DNA of 64,000 nucleotides from Paramecium pentaurelia (GCA_905183005.1 CAJJDO010000112.1:261385-325384); one strand, 5' to 3'. Shown: positions 1 to 11,549, counted from the stretch's first letter. Translations and numbers: made by a program. Notes: generated from the sequence alone by a model not told the origin.

Positions 1-1404
1 CAGAAATATCAACCTTTGGAAAATATTCAACAGGAACAACGTTAACTAGATAGCTATTTCTTGAACCTCATTATTAATTAAGAATAACATTTTAGTTCTG
101 GAAGTTTGATGCATTATAAACTTCACAATATTAATTGCAAATTGATAATTCTATTGTTTGGTTAGATTCTCAAAAATAATATTAGAAGATATCTATATGT
201 GGTAGTACTACAATGCCAGAATAATATTATGATGTTGATATAACAATCAATCACATCAATTAATATACAACTTTTTAGTTTATGAGTGATTTAATATCAC
301 CTACAGATTCATTTGGAATAAGAGAAATGAATGTATATATCTTAGCTTGTGATTCTATGTGTGATTTATGTGAGGCAGGAAAGGGTTAAACTTGTATCTC
401 AGGAATCAAATAGACATAAATTGAAATAGAGAGTGATTTAACATAGAATTCCTTTGCAAGTCAAACAGATTGGGGAAGTTATATTCCTTCAGATGCTACT
501 GGGTAAATCCAGAAAACATTTTTGACTGATACTTATCTTCCTAATATGAATTACCTCTCTTTATATAATCTCTTATACAAAGATTTTGTGCTGGAAGATC
601 ATGAAAAAATCAAGGTTATATTTTAAGCTTACTCTTCTGGTCCTTAACAGAATATCAATTTAAAGATAGATGAAGATTATGATGAAATTGTGTAAATTGG
701 TTAAGATACTCCAACTAGTGTTTGTACACCTTCATTATAATATGATATTGAAGATTATTCATATTTTGAATATACATTTGATCATACTGCTAATTTTGTG
801 AGAATCTAATTTGAATCCATACCTTATAGTTCTGGAATTTATAAATATGGATTTAATTAATTTAAGATATATTCAATCATAGAGGATTGTTCGACTACTC
901 CTTGTACTCAAGTGGAAAAATTAGTTAATTCAAATTTTTTTACTACTACTTTTTCAGATCCTAAAAATTGGCAATTATTATCTTACTCACCTATCGCAGT
1001 ATCTTCATGTGATTCAAAAAGTTTTGCTGGAGGAATTAATATAGGCAAATATAATATTTTCTTATAAAAACGTATATCCCTTACCTAAAGTCACTAAATG
1101 TTAAGACTTTAATTAACTATATACTTTTTAGAAGCTTGGGTTAAAACTAAATCTCTAAGGATTTTGGCAGACAAAGTTATTATTTGGGATTAAAGTGTAG
1201 ATTATCAAACAAACCTTTAAAATTTATGTTCTTCCAACAATTCTTATAAAGATTAATTGGTTACTGTTGATATATCATTCCCTCATAATAAAGGTACAGT
1301 AACTTTTTAATTTGTTATTTAAAATGGAGATGGAAGCGGTAATTCATTTATTAAATTTAGAATTCTATGCTATTAGAGATTATCATTTATTTTACAGTTC
1401 TTGA
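1..1404 (+). CDS. Cysteine-containing surface/secreted-type protein, 3' part
   Basis: 5'-partial gene; about 459 residues are visible in frame from base 3. One 22-base intron (1339-1360) restores the frame, and the stop is TGA at 1402-1404. Two related blocks can be seen. The first ends FGIREMNVYILAC followed by a short Cys cluster (CDSMCDLC). The second ends EFYAIRDYHLFYSS at the C-terminus. This paired-block layout is familiar from large ciliate extracellular proteins whose N-terminal parts carry growth-factor-receptor-like Cys repeats; that comparison is from memory of the family, not from a search. No transmembrane segment is seen in this part. It is convergent with the kinase downstream, with 28 bases between the two stops. 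Function unknown; the missing 5' part would decide the class. Confidence 0.7.
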
Positions 1405-1432
1405 ATTAAGATAACAAATTCATTAATAAATA

Positions 1433-3328
1433 TCAAATTTTTTAATTAAGTAAGATATTAATAAATTATTTTTCTGTTATATATTCTTGAGCATCGCATT
1501 CTTCAAGAATTTATTCCCATAATTCTTAATCCAAAGTTCCTATCATTAATTCTAATTCTTATTTAGAGATCTTGCCATCATCATTTGCATCAAACACTTT
1601 AAATGCTGCCTTGACCTTCTATAAAGAAACTAACTTTTCTTAATTCATAGCTGCCATCAAAAATTCTAAATATAAAAATTTTATTATAATACCTGAAAAA
1701 TCAACTTAACCACTTTGATTTAAATCTATCAATTATAATATCTTAATAACTTCTTACTCTGCTTTCTCTTTATCTTAATAAATAATATTGTATCCTTCAA
1801 TCAATTCCTCCTTAGATAATATTCCATCATTATTTTTATCAAGACTTTGGAATGTTTTTAATAATTCATCTTATTCTAATTGATTAGTCATTTAAAATGC
1901 AATGTATGATAATACAGCTTAGGAAAATATTGATTTGGCCTATCTAGATAGTTGAAAAGTACTTAAAATTTTTAGAGATTTTAAAGAACTTTCAGATTGG
2001 CATTATTGTTGATAATTGTTTATGAACAATTCTTCAATAGCCAAGGATCATTCAATGCCTACTTAGCTGATATTCTGTAATTAGGATTTACATGCAACAT
2101 TCTATTAATTAGATTTTTGGCTTCTTTCGATATTTAACTCCAATCATCAGCTGCACTTAATATAAAAATGAGAAATTACCATCATATTCAAATTTACCTT
2201 CTCCTACCTTTTTCATAATTTCTTTTTCTGATTTTCCTGTGAATGGAGGATATCCACATAATAAAATGTATAGAATCACTCCACATGACCAAATATCACA
2301 TTTTTCATTATAATCCTACTTTAATACTTCTGGAGCAATATAATAAGGCTAAAATAATATTATCAAATTAATTCTTACAGTTCCAAGTTTCTTTGTCATT
2401 TTTTTAGAAGGGTCGTATTTTCTAGAAGTTCCAAAATCAATAATTTTTAAAGGTGAATTTGAGGAATCATTAACCAATAATATATTTTCAGGTTTTAAAT
2501 CTCTATGAACAATCTTCTATTCATGGCAATACATTACAGCAGAGAGAATTTATCTCATATACTCAGCTGCTTTTTTTTCATTGAAAATAGTCATAGCTTT
2601 TATTCTTTCAAATAGTTCACCTCCACTCAAATACTCTGTAATTAAATAGTAATTCTAAGAATCTTAATATAATTCATAGAGTTTAACAATATGTGGATGA
2701 TCTAAATTCTTGAGTATATTCATTTCAGCAAACAACCTTTATTATTCTTCATGAATTAACGAAGACTTCTTGATCTATTTCATAGCTCTTATTAATCCTA
2801 TTATAATTATGAATTAAAGTATATACCTGTTGTTTTATGTGTTACTTTCCATACTTTTCCATAAGCACCTGCTCCTAAGGTTGATCCAGTTGAATAAAAT
2901 TTTCCAATACTACCTTATTTTAAATTGACAAAAACATCTGCTCCCAATTTGAAAGTGCCAATAGAAGTTACAGTCTTTCTTTTAATAGGAGTAGATTGAG
3001 ATTGATTTGAACAATAACCTTCTTGAATTTATTGATCTGAAGAATTCCCTAAATTATTGTTTGATTTAGGATCTTGAGTAACAGTCAATTATGAGAGTGC
3101 AAATTGTTATTTTTCCTTATCAATTTAACTTGCATTTTCACTTATAAGTGGAAGTCCCATGCAATTTTCTTTTTTTAACTCCAATATTTCATCATTATTG
3201 CATTACATTTGATTTGTGAATGGAAGACTGTGAATTGATTATTTAAACAAAGAACTATTTTTGATACTGTCATTGACTATCTCATTATTAAGAGATCTAG
3301 TTTATCCATTACAACATTATGAACCCAT
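1433..3328 (-). CDS. Calcium-dependent protein kinase (CDPK) with EF-hands
   Basis: About 585 residues after removing five introns (29, 30, 29, 23 and 27 bases; the first is 2798-2826). The order is classical for a CDPK: a Gln/Ser-rich N-terminus of about 145 residues, then a kinase domain (glycine loop LGAGAYGKVW, VHRDLKPEN near residue 261, DFG as IDFGTSRKY, PYYIAPEV), a short junction, and four EF-hand positions. EF1 (DKNNDGILSKEE), EF2 (DLNQSGQVDFSE) and EF3 (DANDDGKISKQE) look calcium-competent; EF4 (CDAQEYITEKQF) has lost ligands. The N-terminus MGSQCC is a plausible N-myristoylation plus palmitoylation signal, so membrane attachment is likely (inference). It would phosphorylate Ser/Thr targets in response to calcium. 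The start ATG at 3328 is the only one giving the acylation signal. Confidence 0.93.
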
Positions 3329-3710
3329 AATAAGGAATAAATTTAATTAAAATCAACTAATAATTCTTAGGTGTATTGAGATCTTTCAAATAAATTGATT
3401 AAGCAAAATAAATAGAAAATTTCAAATGTAATTTTTAGTATATGTATATATAAATAAGAATTAAAAATATTGAAGAATAAATTTGTTAGTTTTCTAGTTA
3501 AAAATGAAAAAAGATTTATGAATATTGAAAATCTTGAATGGAATAATAGAAATAGAAATTATCCAAAATTGTAAATATCAATGAATGGATTAAAATATGT
3601 AATTGATTTTAATATTCATTATTTTGAAGAAATAGCCAATTAAATTAATTTATAATTGTAAATTTGATATTTAGCAGAATTCAATTTGAAAGTTGATAAT
3701 AAATAATAAA
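3329..3710. promoter_or_regulatory. Divergent intergenic region between CDPK and H1-like gene
   Basis: 382 bases, very AT-rich. It separates the divergently transcribed kinase and H1-like genes and must carry both promoters. No credible reading frame or RNA gene was seen. It is one of the longer gaps in this dense part of the window. Confidence 0.5.
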
Positions 3711-4025
3711 ATGGCAAAAGGAGCAAAAAGCAGAAGTTAAAGCAAATCAGGAAAAAGTAATTGATTGATAACTAATTTATTAGAAAGTGGATCAGCTACT
3801 AAAAATATTAAAAAATAAGTTCAAGCTGCTTCACCTGCAAAAGTTGATGTTACAGTAGCTGCACCAAAGACTCCAGTGGCATCTGCAAAGAAGGATTCTG
3901 CAAAAAAATCTACTTAAAAGAGTACATAAAAAAGCACTTAGAAATCTGTTAAGAAGAGTGCAGTTAAGAACTCAACTAAAAAAGGAAGTGCATAAAAAGG
4001 AAAAAGTGGAAAGAAAGCATAATGA
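3711..4025 (+). CDS. Histone H1-like lysine/serine-rich small basic protein
   Basis: 95 residues after splicing one 27-base intron (3757-3783, GTA...TAG). It starts MAKGAKSRSQSKSGKK and is composed almost entirely of Lys, Ser, Ala, Gln and Thr. Tandem short units are visible: KKSTQKSTQKSTQKS, then KKSAVKNSTKKGSAQKGKSGKKAQ at the end. There is no globular winged-helix domain, which matches the tail-only linker histones of ciliate macronuclei (established for Tetrahymena H1). The role inferred is DNA compaction in the macronucleus. Another Lys-rich nuclear or nucleolar protein cannot be excluded. It is followed only 32 bases later by the NEK kinase on the same strand. Confidence 0.75.
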
Positions 4026-4057
4026 TTAATATAATATATATATTATATAATTATAAA

Positions 4058-5488
4058 ATGTCACTTAAAGATTTCAAGATTATGTCAAAATTAGGTTTAC
4101 ATATCTAATATATCTATAATAGGTGAGGGAGCATATTCAACAGTATATAAAGTAAAGAGAATTGAAGACAATGTAGAATATGCTTTGAAAAAGGTGAACC
4201 TTACAAATTTGAGTGATAAGGAGAAATAAAATGCTTTAAATGAAGTTAGAATATTGGCATCTATTAAAAACCCATTTATTATTAGCTATAAAGAAGCCTT
4301 CATTGATGTTAATAGCAATTCATTATGGTAATAATATTTGATAATAATATAACAGTATTGTTATGGAACTTGCAGATAATGGAGACTTGTTCTAATAAAT
4401 ATAGAAATGTATAAAAACAAATACTTTTATGGCTGAAAATGACATTATGAAAATTACATTTCAAATTGCTAGTGGTTTAAAAGCATTGCATGATTTAAAA
4501 ATATTCCATAGAGACTTAAAAAGTGCAAATGTTTTTTTGTAATCAAATGGTGATGTAAAACTCGGAGATATGAATGTTTCAAAAGTTGCAAAAAAAGGAT
4601 TGCTTTATACATAAACAGGAACACCTTATTATGCAAGTCCTGAAGTATGGAAGGATCAACCTTATGATTAAAAATCTGATATCTGGTCGTTGGGATGTGT
4701 AACTTATGAAATGGCTGCTCTCAAGCCTCCATTTAGAGCAGAAGATATGGAAGGACTCTATAAGAAAGTTATTAAAGGTAATTTTAAGTTTAATATATCA
4801 TATAGGTCTATATCCAAGACTTCCATCTTAATATTCATAAGATTTATAAAATGTTATAAGGATGATGCTTTAAGTCCAAACTAATTTAAGACCAACATCT
4901 TATGCTTTAACAGAACTTCCTTATTTTAATAGATTTAAAACTTAAGCAATTGAAGATCAAAGCAAATTACTAAATACTATTATATTCCCAAAAAATTAAA
5001 TTTCAATAGGAAATATGTTACCCAAAGCCAATTATAGTAATTAGAAATATAAAACTGAGACTCATTAAAATAGTGACACTCAAGAAACTATAAATAGACA
5101 TAGATAAGCAACTCTAGGAGCTGGTTCATAATAATCTTCTCCTAATCCTACTAGAATTTCATAATATTTGGCAGAATAGGAAATGCTTTTAAGTATTTAT
5201 ATATTAATTAAAGAATAATAGTATTCAATAAATTATTCTGCAAAACATAAAAAGGCACATAATTATTCTGATAGGAATGTGATAGCTAAGATTCTACTTG
5301 AATATTAGAAGGAAGTGCCTATTTATCAATAATTAAAATAACGTTATAGAAGACTATCTCAAGAGGAAAATCCTTATTTGTAATAGAGAAGGATCAGTTA
5401 ATTACCTATATTATTAGAACATTCTCCAAATTAGAAACGAAATAATCGTAATTAGAGTTTGCCAGCTTAAAATTTACCTATAATCTGA
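4058..5488 (+). CDS. NIMA-related protein kinase (NEK family)
   Basis: 448 residues after removing three 28-base introns. The kinase domain fills roughly residues 5-265: glycine loop LGEGAYSTVYKV, catalytic Lys in YALKKVNL, HRDLKSANVFL, TGTPYYASPEV, and SDIWSLGCVTYEMAALKPPF. HRDLKSAN and GTPYYASPE with W/S-L-G-C are typical of NEKs. The metal-binding DFG motif reads DMN (LGDMNVSKV), as DLN/DMN variants do in some algal and ciliate NEKs (from memory). The C-terminal 180 residues are Gln/Asn/Ser-rich with the motif LLEYQKEVPIYQ and no recognised domain. NEKs control cilia length, basal bodies and division; Paramecium has many paralogues. It lies 32 bases downstream of the H1-like gene. Confidence 0.93.
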
Positions 5489-5492
5489 TAAA

Positions 5493-5518
5493 GAATATAT
5501 ATATATATATATATATAT
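5493..5518. repeat. AT dinucleotide microsatellite
   Basis: A short (AT)n tract just 3' of the NEK stop codon. A similar tract lies near 5608-5620 and another near 25323-25341. These are simple AT repeats in intergenic DNA, with no sign of function. Confidence 0.8.
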
Positions 5519-5645
5519 TATTTATGCTAAATTATTCTAATTTACTTATTTGTATATTTAGTTCTTTATTCAATTGAATTAATTTAAATATTTATAATTG
5601 TTGTTATTAATATATATATATATATTTTTTAACGATCTTAAATTT

Positions 5646-6424
5646 ATGTAAGAATTGGATTTCTTGAGGATACAGAGGGAAAGTTAGAAATTTCTAGAGA
5701 TAGATAATATCTTCAACAGATTAGCATCTAATTTCGTAGAAAAAATATATGTTTTATTTAAAGAGATTTTCCAATAAGAACATACATACACGATCTAAGT
5801 GAGTTAAACTTAACATTATAGGAATTGTTGAAATTAGCAATATAAAAAGAGATTCCCTTAAAAGATTTTAAATTAGCAGAACATTACAAATTGAATTCAA
5901 ATATTTTTAAAGCTAATTTGTAAATGATTGTCAATGTAATAATCGATGACATTTGGAGTGCTTATAATAAATAAATTGTACTTGATGAAAAGAGTATAGC
6001 AGAACCAAGACAATTAACATAAATAGATGAAGAATCAGCAATTGAATAATGTTAAAGTTTGAGTGAGACATCTATAATTAAAGATAAAAAGGATATAGAA
6101 ATTCAAAAATAAATACATTCAGCAAGATCTCCACTTGATAAATTATTAGCTGGAGATAAATCTCCTTAATTTATATCTATTGGTAATTCTCCTAGACATT
6201 CTCGTGATAACAGTTAAAATATGCTCATAAAACAACAAAAATTAGTTATTTAAAATACAAAAAAGAAAAATTCATCATTAATTAAGAATAAAAGTATGGA
6301 TCTTAAAAATTTAGTTGGTGAAGGTATACTTTAACCAAAATCAACAAATCGTTCATAATTAAGTATTAGTAATTTACATCTATTGATGTAGAAAATGTAA
6401 GGATAGAAAGAAAATTTAAAATGA
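5646..6424 (+). CDS. Unrecognised protein, 251 residues
   Basis: ATG at 5646, one 23-base intron (GTG...TAG) early in the gene that restores the frame, stop TGA at 6422-6424. The N-terminal third looks helical and folded (ELLKLAIQKEIPLKDFKLAEHYKL, FKANLQMIVNVIIDDIW). The rest is Gln/Ser/Lys-rich and probably disordered, with SARSPLDKLLAGDKSP and IGNSPRHSRDNS suggesting proline-directed phosphorylation sites. No known domain was recognised. It lies 157 bases downstream of the NEK gene and 47 bases upstream of another small gene on the same strand. Gene reality rests on the long TGA-free frame and the clean splice; function is unknown. Confidence 0.7.
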
Positions 6425-6471
6425 TTTTATAATTCATTAACACAAAATAAATATTTTTATACAAAATAAAT

Positions 6472-6874
6472 ATGGATCAAGACTTAAATGAGAATTTAAT
6501 TAAGTTAAGTTTACTATTGAGATAATAAAATGCAAAAAAACCTACTTATAATCCATCTAAATATTCTAATTTACATCTCATCTTAGCAAGATCAATTAGT
6601 ATCAGCACTGAATCATCCTCTAGAATGATTTAATTTAAATCTAATTTGAATACATAAAATACTAGTAAAGCTCAATTAAATAGATAATAAAAGTAAGAAC
6701 TTATTTATAAATATGATCTACAGATATTTTGTCAGTAGAAGAATGTCATTAGCAAAATAATTAAAGAATTGTGATTCCTATTTATAAAAACATAAAATAG
6801 AAAGACAATTCATTAAAAATGATAATCTATGTGGTTTAAAAAAAGTATTCGAAATTGGAAATACAGTTCTTTGA
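6472..6874 (+). CDS. Unrecognised small Gln/Ser-rich protein, 126 residues
   Basis: Starts MDQDLNENLIKLSLLLRQQ. Without splicing it stops at a TGA near 6772. A 22-base intron with TAG end at about 6731-6752 gives the continuation KQLKNCDSYLQKHK and a stop at 6872-6874; an alternative 22-base intron slightly further on also keeps the frame, so the splice site is not certain. The protein is basic and polar, with KVFEIGN near the end, and shows no known domain. It sits between two other small genes on the same strand, with gaps of 47 and 59 bases. Function unknown. Confidence 0.55.
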
Positions 6875-6933
6875 TTATAATATTGATCATAAATATATAT
6901 ATATATTAAATTTGTTATAAATAGGTCAATACT

Positions 6934-7470
6934 ATGGATTTAATTATCATGTAATGTCCTTTATAGAAGAGAACTCCAAGAAGAATGGATACCTCTAATC
7001 ATGAATCATTTCTATTAGGTGGTACTACACCTGCTAAAATAAGAAATAGAAAAATCTCAACTACATCTCCTCAAGTCAGATTTCACTCTTAAGCTGATAA
7101 AAAATTTGAAGATAAAGGTGTTGGATGTGATCTATTTGAAAACACATAGATAACTAAAACTTTTTAATTTAATATGCCTCAAATTGATAATTATCAATAA
7201 CCGCCGCTTATTCCTGATAAAAAAGTTTTAAAGAAGAAAAATGGGTTAATCATTTTTAAACCTATTCCAAAAGAATATCATCTAAAGACATTTTATTAGA
7301 GTCCAAAAAATTAGACTATTATAAATAAATCAAGAAAGAGAGATTGGAGATTGAAGAAAATGATGGATACAGAAATAATGAAATCTAGTTTAGAGAAGGA
7401 AAAGTGGTTTACTGATAGAAATTGTCGCATCTTTCTTAATGATTTATGGTCTGATTCCTATTTTCAATGA
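6934..7470 (+). CDS. Unrecognised basic protein, 178 residues
   Basis: Single exon, ATG at 6934 to TGA at 7468. The first half is Ser/Thr/Pro-rich (PLQKRTPRRMDTSNHESF, TTSPQVRFHSQ) and likely disordered. The second half is basic with aromatic residues (GLIIFKPIPKEYHLKTFYQ, KSRKRDWRLKKMMDTE) and ends LNDLWSDSYFQ. No domain recognised. Codon use and the TAA/TAG-as-Gln pattern match the neighbours, so it is a genuine gene. Function unknown. Confidence 0.7.
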
Positions 7471-7573
7471 ATGTAACAAATGATATTACTTATTTTTTAA
7501 TATATAGTTTAGGTCTGATAGGAAATATGTTAAATATTTATATATATTATTAATCTAAAATCTTGATTCAGAG

Positions 7574-8151
7574 ATGTAAGATGTAATTATGATAATATCA
7601 TAAATAGAAAAAAGAACAAAGCAAGTTTGAAAATTTTCTAATACGATTTAAAGCTTTAGTTGAATCCTATTTAGCACCAACACCAGAACCAGAGGAATAA
7701 CCAAAGCAATAAGTCACAAAACAAAAAAAACAAAAAAAACAAAAAGATCCATTGGCTCCCAAGATGCCTAAATCAGCATTCATCTTTTATTTTTAAGACA
7801 AAAGAGAGAAATTTTAATAACAATATCCAAGTCTTTTTTAATGCTATACTAGATCTATAATTTTAAGAAATCACCAAATTAATTGCTAGTGAATGGAAAG
7901 ATTTACCAAAAGAAATTTAGTAGGTACTTAAACTATTTTTTAATCCATAGTCATATCATGATTAAGCCTTAAAAGACAGAAGTCGTTACTCATAAGAAAA
8001 TGAACTCTATTGCACATAAACAGGCAAGCAAATCAACGGCAAGAATCAAGCAAAAACCAATAAATCAAATGCAAAAAAAGAAAAAGTCTAATAGAAAGTA
8101 GATTAAGATGAAGAAAATGATTCTTTTGGTGCAGACATAGGTTAAGAATGA
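7574..8151 (+). CDS. HMG-box protein
   Basis: 167 residues after three introns (25, 22 and 27 bases; the first is 7583-7607 and starts three codons after the ATG). The HMG box covers about residues 50-120. It opens with MPKSAFIFYFQDKREKF, continues LQFQEITKLIASEWKDLP, and ends with helix III, SYHDQALKDRSRYSQE. Pro, Phe/Tyr and Trp sit where the fold needs them. It is preceded by a Lys/Gln-rich stretch and a Pro-Glu run (PTPEPEEQP) and followed by a Lys-rich then acidic tail (QDEENDSFGADIGQE), as in abundant HMGB-type architectural proteins. Expected role: nuclear DNA bending and chromatin. An ATG at 7471 upstream leads into a different frame and was not used. Confidence 0.9.
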
Positions 8152-8666
8152 TATCTATAAAAAAATACATCTGAAATAATTAATGTTCAAAATATTCATA
8201 GGAATTTATTTTATTTTTTCATCTCCATCTTATTGCCATAAAATATTATATGGCTACATTTTATATTTATATTGTCAAATTTCTAATTTTGTATAACAAA
8301 TAGGTATTGAATCTTTAAAAAAATTATTATAACTAAACTTTCTTAAAAAAATGAAAAATGAAAAAATAACTAAGAGTAAAAATTAAGAGTAAAAGATATT
8401 TGAATTTATCCAAATTTAGATTAACAATTAATTATCTCATATTTATATATTAATTCTAAAATGATATTTGAATCTTTTTAGAGTTAATATATTAAATTTG
8501 TATAAAACTTAAAGTATTACTAAATGATATGATTCAAAAATTTTAAATGAAAAAATATATCATTTTAAAAGTATAAATGGGTTATTTGATTAGTATCTAA
8601 TATGATTTTATATTTAATAATATTTTGATTTTATTTAATAATCACAATTTAATTAAATTATTAGAA
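8152..8666. other. AT-rich intergenic region without a recognised gene
   Basis: 515 bases between the HMG-box gene and Mago nashi, both on the plus strand. Open frames are short and lack coding character. It contains runs such as TTTAAATGAAAAAATATATC and an AT-rich leader before the Mago ATG. I see no RNA gene. Confidence 0.5.
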
Positions 8667-9196
8667 ATGCAAACAAATTAAAATGATGAGTTTTATCTTA
8701 GATATTAGTAATTTTATAAGATGTATAAAATAGTGTTGGACATAAAGGTGTTTATGGACATGAATTTCTTGAATTTGAATTTAGGAGTGATGGAAGATTG
8801 AGATATGCAAATAATTCTAACTATAAATAAGATGTATTAATTAGAAAGGAATGTTTTGTTTCAGAATCAGTGATTTCTGAGTTCAAGAGAATAATTGAAG
8901 AATCAGAAATTATAAAGTATAAATTCAATATAATTGAAGAGAGAACGATTCAAAATGGCCAGCCCCAGATAAAATTGGAAGATAAGAATTAGAAATTAAA
9001 TTGGGAAATGCTCACATTTCATTTACTACATCAAAACTTGGATCAATTCATGATGTATAAAGCAGTTAAGATCCAGATGGCTTAAGAGTTTTCTTTTATT
9101 TGATTTAAGACTTGAAATGCTTTGTATTTTCATTAATTGGACTTCATTTTAGAGTATGCTTCTATTTAATTATAATAGATAAAACCTGTAAATTGA
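8667..9196 (+). CDS. mago: Mago nashi, exon junction complex core subunit
   Basis: 151 residues after three introns (26, 23 and 25 bases), the usual size of this near-invariant protein. Diagnostic stretches are VGHKGVYGHEFLEFEFR, GRLRYANNSNYK, WPAPDKIGRQELEI, ISFTTSKLGSI, DPDGLRVFFYLIQDLKC and FSLIGLHFRIKP. Mago binds Y14 (RBM8A) in the exon junction complex deposited upstream of splice junctions; in the family it couples splicing to mRNA fate. That is apt in Paramecium, where tiny introns are abundant and intron-retaining transcripts are degraded. The last intron falls seven codons before the stop. Confidence 0.97.
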
Positions 9197-9337
9197 ATCA
9201 TTTTTATATGTTAATTATATTTATTAAGGCTTATTTATTAATTAAATCTAATGATACATATTGTAGATGAATAGTTTCTCTTTGATTTTTAGAGAATAAT
9301 AAATTTATATTATAAATTGATTCTCATATAAATCTGA

Positions 9338-10863
9338 TCACACTTTTACAAGTCCAAATAGGCTACTATGCATAGGTAATTTACACACTCTACTCTTTTC
9401 TTCTTCTTTTCTATCCTTAATAGGAATATATTCTCTCTAATCTTCTCCAACATATAATTATCTTGGTCTACTAATTCTTTACACTTTCTCTGACATCATC
9501 TCCATCCATTAGCAAATCCAACCAATACTTCTTTAAACTGCAAACATAACTGTAAACATTGATGTTGGAATACTCAAGGCTTCATAAACAATTCCTGTGT
9601 AAAAATCAACATTTGGATACAATTTTCTTTAAATGAAATAATCATCTTTCAAAGCTGTTTATTCTAATTAAATTGCTAACTATAAATTATTAATAGATTA
9701 ATTAATACCTCTAAAATATCATTTGCTCTTTTAGTCTTTTCTAAAACATTGTAACACATTTCCTACATTACTTTTGCTCTAGGATCATAATTCTTATAAA
9801 CTCTGTGTCCAAATCCCATCAATCTAAATGAATTGTCTTTAGATTTAGCTTTCTGAAGATATTTAGGTATATTTTCCTTATTTCCTATTTCCTTCAGCAT
9901 ATTCAATACTGCTTCATTAGCACCTCCATGATATGGTCCCCATAAAGCTGTAATTCCAGCAGCAATACATGCAAATGGATTTGCCAATGAAGATCCAGCT
10001 ATTCTTACAGTGGAAGTAGATGCATTTTATTCATGATCTGCATGCAACATAAATATAGTATCTAATGCTTTAACAATCACTTTATCAACAGTAAAATCAT
10101 TCATAGGAGTTGAGAACATCTTATATTTTATTGTATATAATTACCATATATAAGAAATTCTCAATGAAAGAATACTTTTTGTTTGGATAAATTATAGGTA
10201 AACCCAAAGCTGTTCTATATGCATATGCTGCTAAAGTTGGCATCTTGGCTACTAATTTAATGGCTATATACTCTCTATCTCTTGGATCATTGACATCAAA
10301 ATCTTTGTGCATAAATGCACTCAATGCACCTACCACACCAACCATAATTGCCATAGGATGACTATCAGATGCAAAACCTTTATAAAATTCAATTAGTTTT
10401 TCATTTATCATCATTTCACTCACCATAGTCTCTTCAAATAGTTATAATTCCTTTTAAGATGGAAGATGACCATAAATGAATAAATAACACACTTCTATAT
10501 AAGATGAATATTTTGCTAAAGTCTCTATTGGATAACCTCTATATAATAATTCTCCTTTATCACCATCTATATAGGTCATGGTTGACATACATCTAAATTA
10601 ATATTATTATTAATTTTATACGCTCCAGTTGATGAGAATCCAGGATCTAAAGTAAAATATCCTGTTTTCGAGTATAATTATGTGATATCAATCATTGGAG
10701 GACCTTTAGTCCCTTTATAAACTGGTAGTTGAACAGTTTTGCCATTAGGTAAAGTGAGAGTTGCAACATCTTATGGAAGAGGGCAAATGGGAACAGTTTT
10801 TTCCATTTTTGATTTTTGAGAATCAATAGTTTCTTGATGCCATTTATGGGGAGATTGCGACAT
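9338..10863 (-). CDS. CS: Citrate synthase, bacterial/peroxisomal (GltA-like) type
   Basis: 480 residues after introns of 29, 25 and 29 bases. It condenses acetyl-CoA with oxaloacetate to citrate. Catalytic residues are visible: His in GPYHGGANEAV, His in GFGHRVYKNYDP, and Asp in NVDFYTG. The N-terminal region (TLTLPNGKTVQLPVY, then DPGFSSTGAC and YIDGDKGELLYRGYPIE) is the GltA layout shared by bacterial hexameric enzymes and plant peroxisomal isoforms, not the animal/yeast mitochondrial type. The N-terminus MSQSPHKWHQETIDSQ is not a clear mitochondrial presequence, and the C-terminus LVKV is not a PTS1, so the compartment is uncertain. It is convergent with Mago (141-base gap). Confidence 0.97.
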
Positions 10864-11002
10864 TTTAATATAAGATAACTTAAATATTAAATTTAATACG
10901 CATCATAATTTGTTATATTTATTTTAGTATGTTATAAAATTTATACAATAGAAATTAATTTTACATTTCATATAAATCTGCAATTTTAATTATCAAAATT
11001 AA

Positions 11003-11464
11003 TCATTTTTATCTATATTTTTTTCTTTCTTCGGCAATGTCTTCCCAATGATTCCAAGCCTTCATTCCATACATAGCAATATCATCTCTAGCTCCACATG
11101 TAACATAATTCCCATCTTAATCAAAAATACATAAATGTGGTATTGTTTAAGGTTTGCATATTCTAGTTAATTAATTTATGGAAATATTTTCAGACCATGG
11201 AATTGCTAGCCATGGCATTTTCTAATAATATTTAATAAAATCTCTTTCATTTTCATCATGAGTAACTAAAATAATTTCAAAATTCTATGTCTTTTTTATT
11301 TCTTCATAGAAATTTTTTAACATTCCTGTGAATTATCTACAAGGAGGACACCAACTTGCAGAAAAGTACAATCCCCAAAAATGGTACTTTGAAAAATCAG
11401 GTTTTGGTTTCAATATGTTACCTTATTGTAAATTTTCAGATAAAAAGTCAGAGAAATTTTTCAT
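11003..11464 (-). CDS. Thioredoxin-fold protein (tryparedoxin/nucleoredoxin-like)
   Basis: 153 residues, single exon. The active site is SASWCPPCRQF, the WCPPC form characteristic of tryparedoxins and nucleoredoxins. It is followed by FEIILVTHDENERDF, MPWLAIPW and the cis-Pro region KPQTIPHLCIFDQDG, all in the expected order. It lacks a signal peptide, so a cytosolic thiol-disulfide reductase is inferred. The C-terminus (AWNHWEDIAEERKKY) is a family-typical helix. It has the same orientation as citrate synthase, 139 bases upstream of it, and is divergent from the large membrane protein (85-base gap). Confidence 0.92.
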
Positions 11465-11549
11465 TAAATTATGACTTCAATTATAATTATCATTTAGTTT
11501 TAGTTTATAATATATTTTACATATTCATTTAAGTAAGATTTCAATTTTA

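Noticed and set aside
1405..1490. Extension of the first gene to TGA at 1488-1490
   Set aside because: It would overlap the kinase coding sequence; the 22-base intron at 1339-1360 gives a better C-terminus and a stop at 1402-1404.
5489..5645. AT repeat as telomere or origin signal
   Set aside because: Paramecium telomeres are G4T2/G3T3 repeats; this is a simple AT microsatellite in a short intergenic gap.
7471..7573. Upstream ATG at 7471 as the HMG-box start
   Set aside because: That frame does not connect to the HMG box; the ATG at 7574 with the intron at 7583-7607 does.
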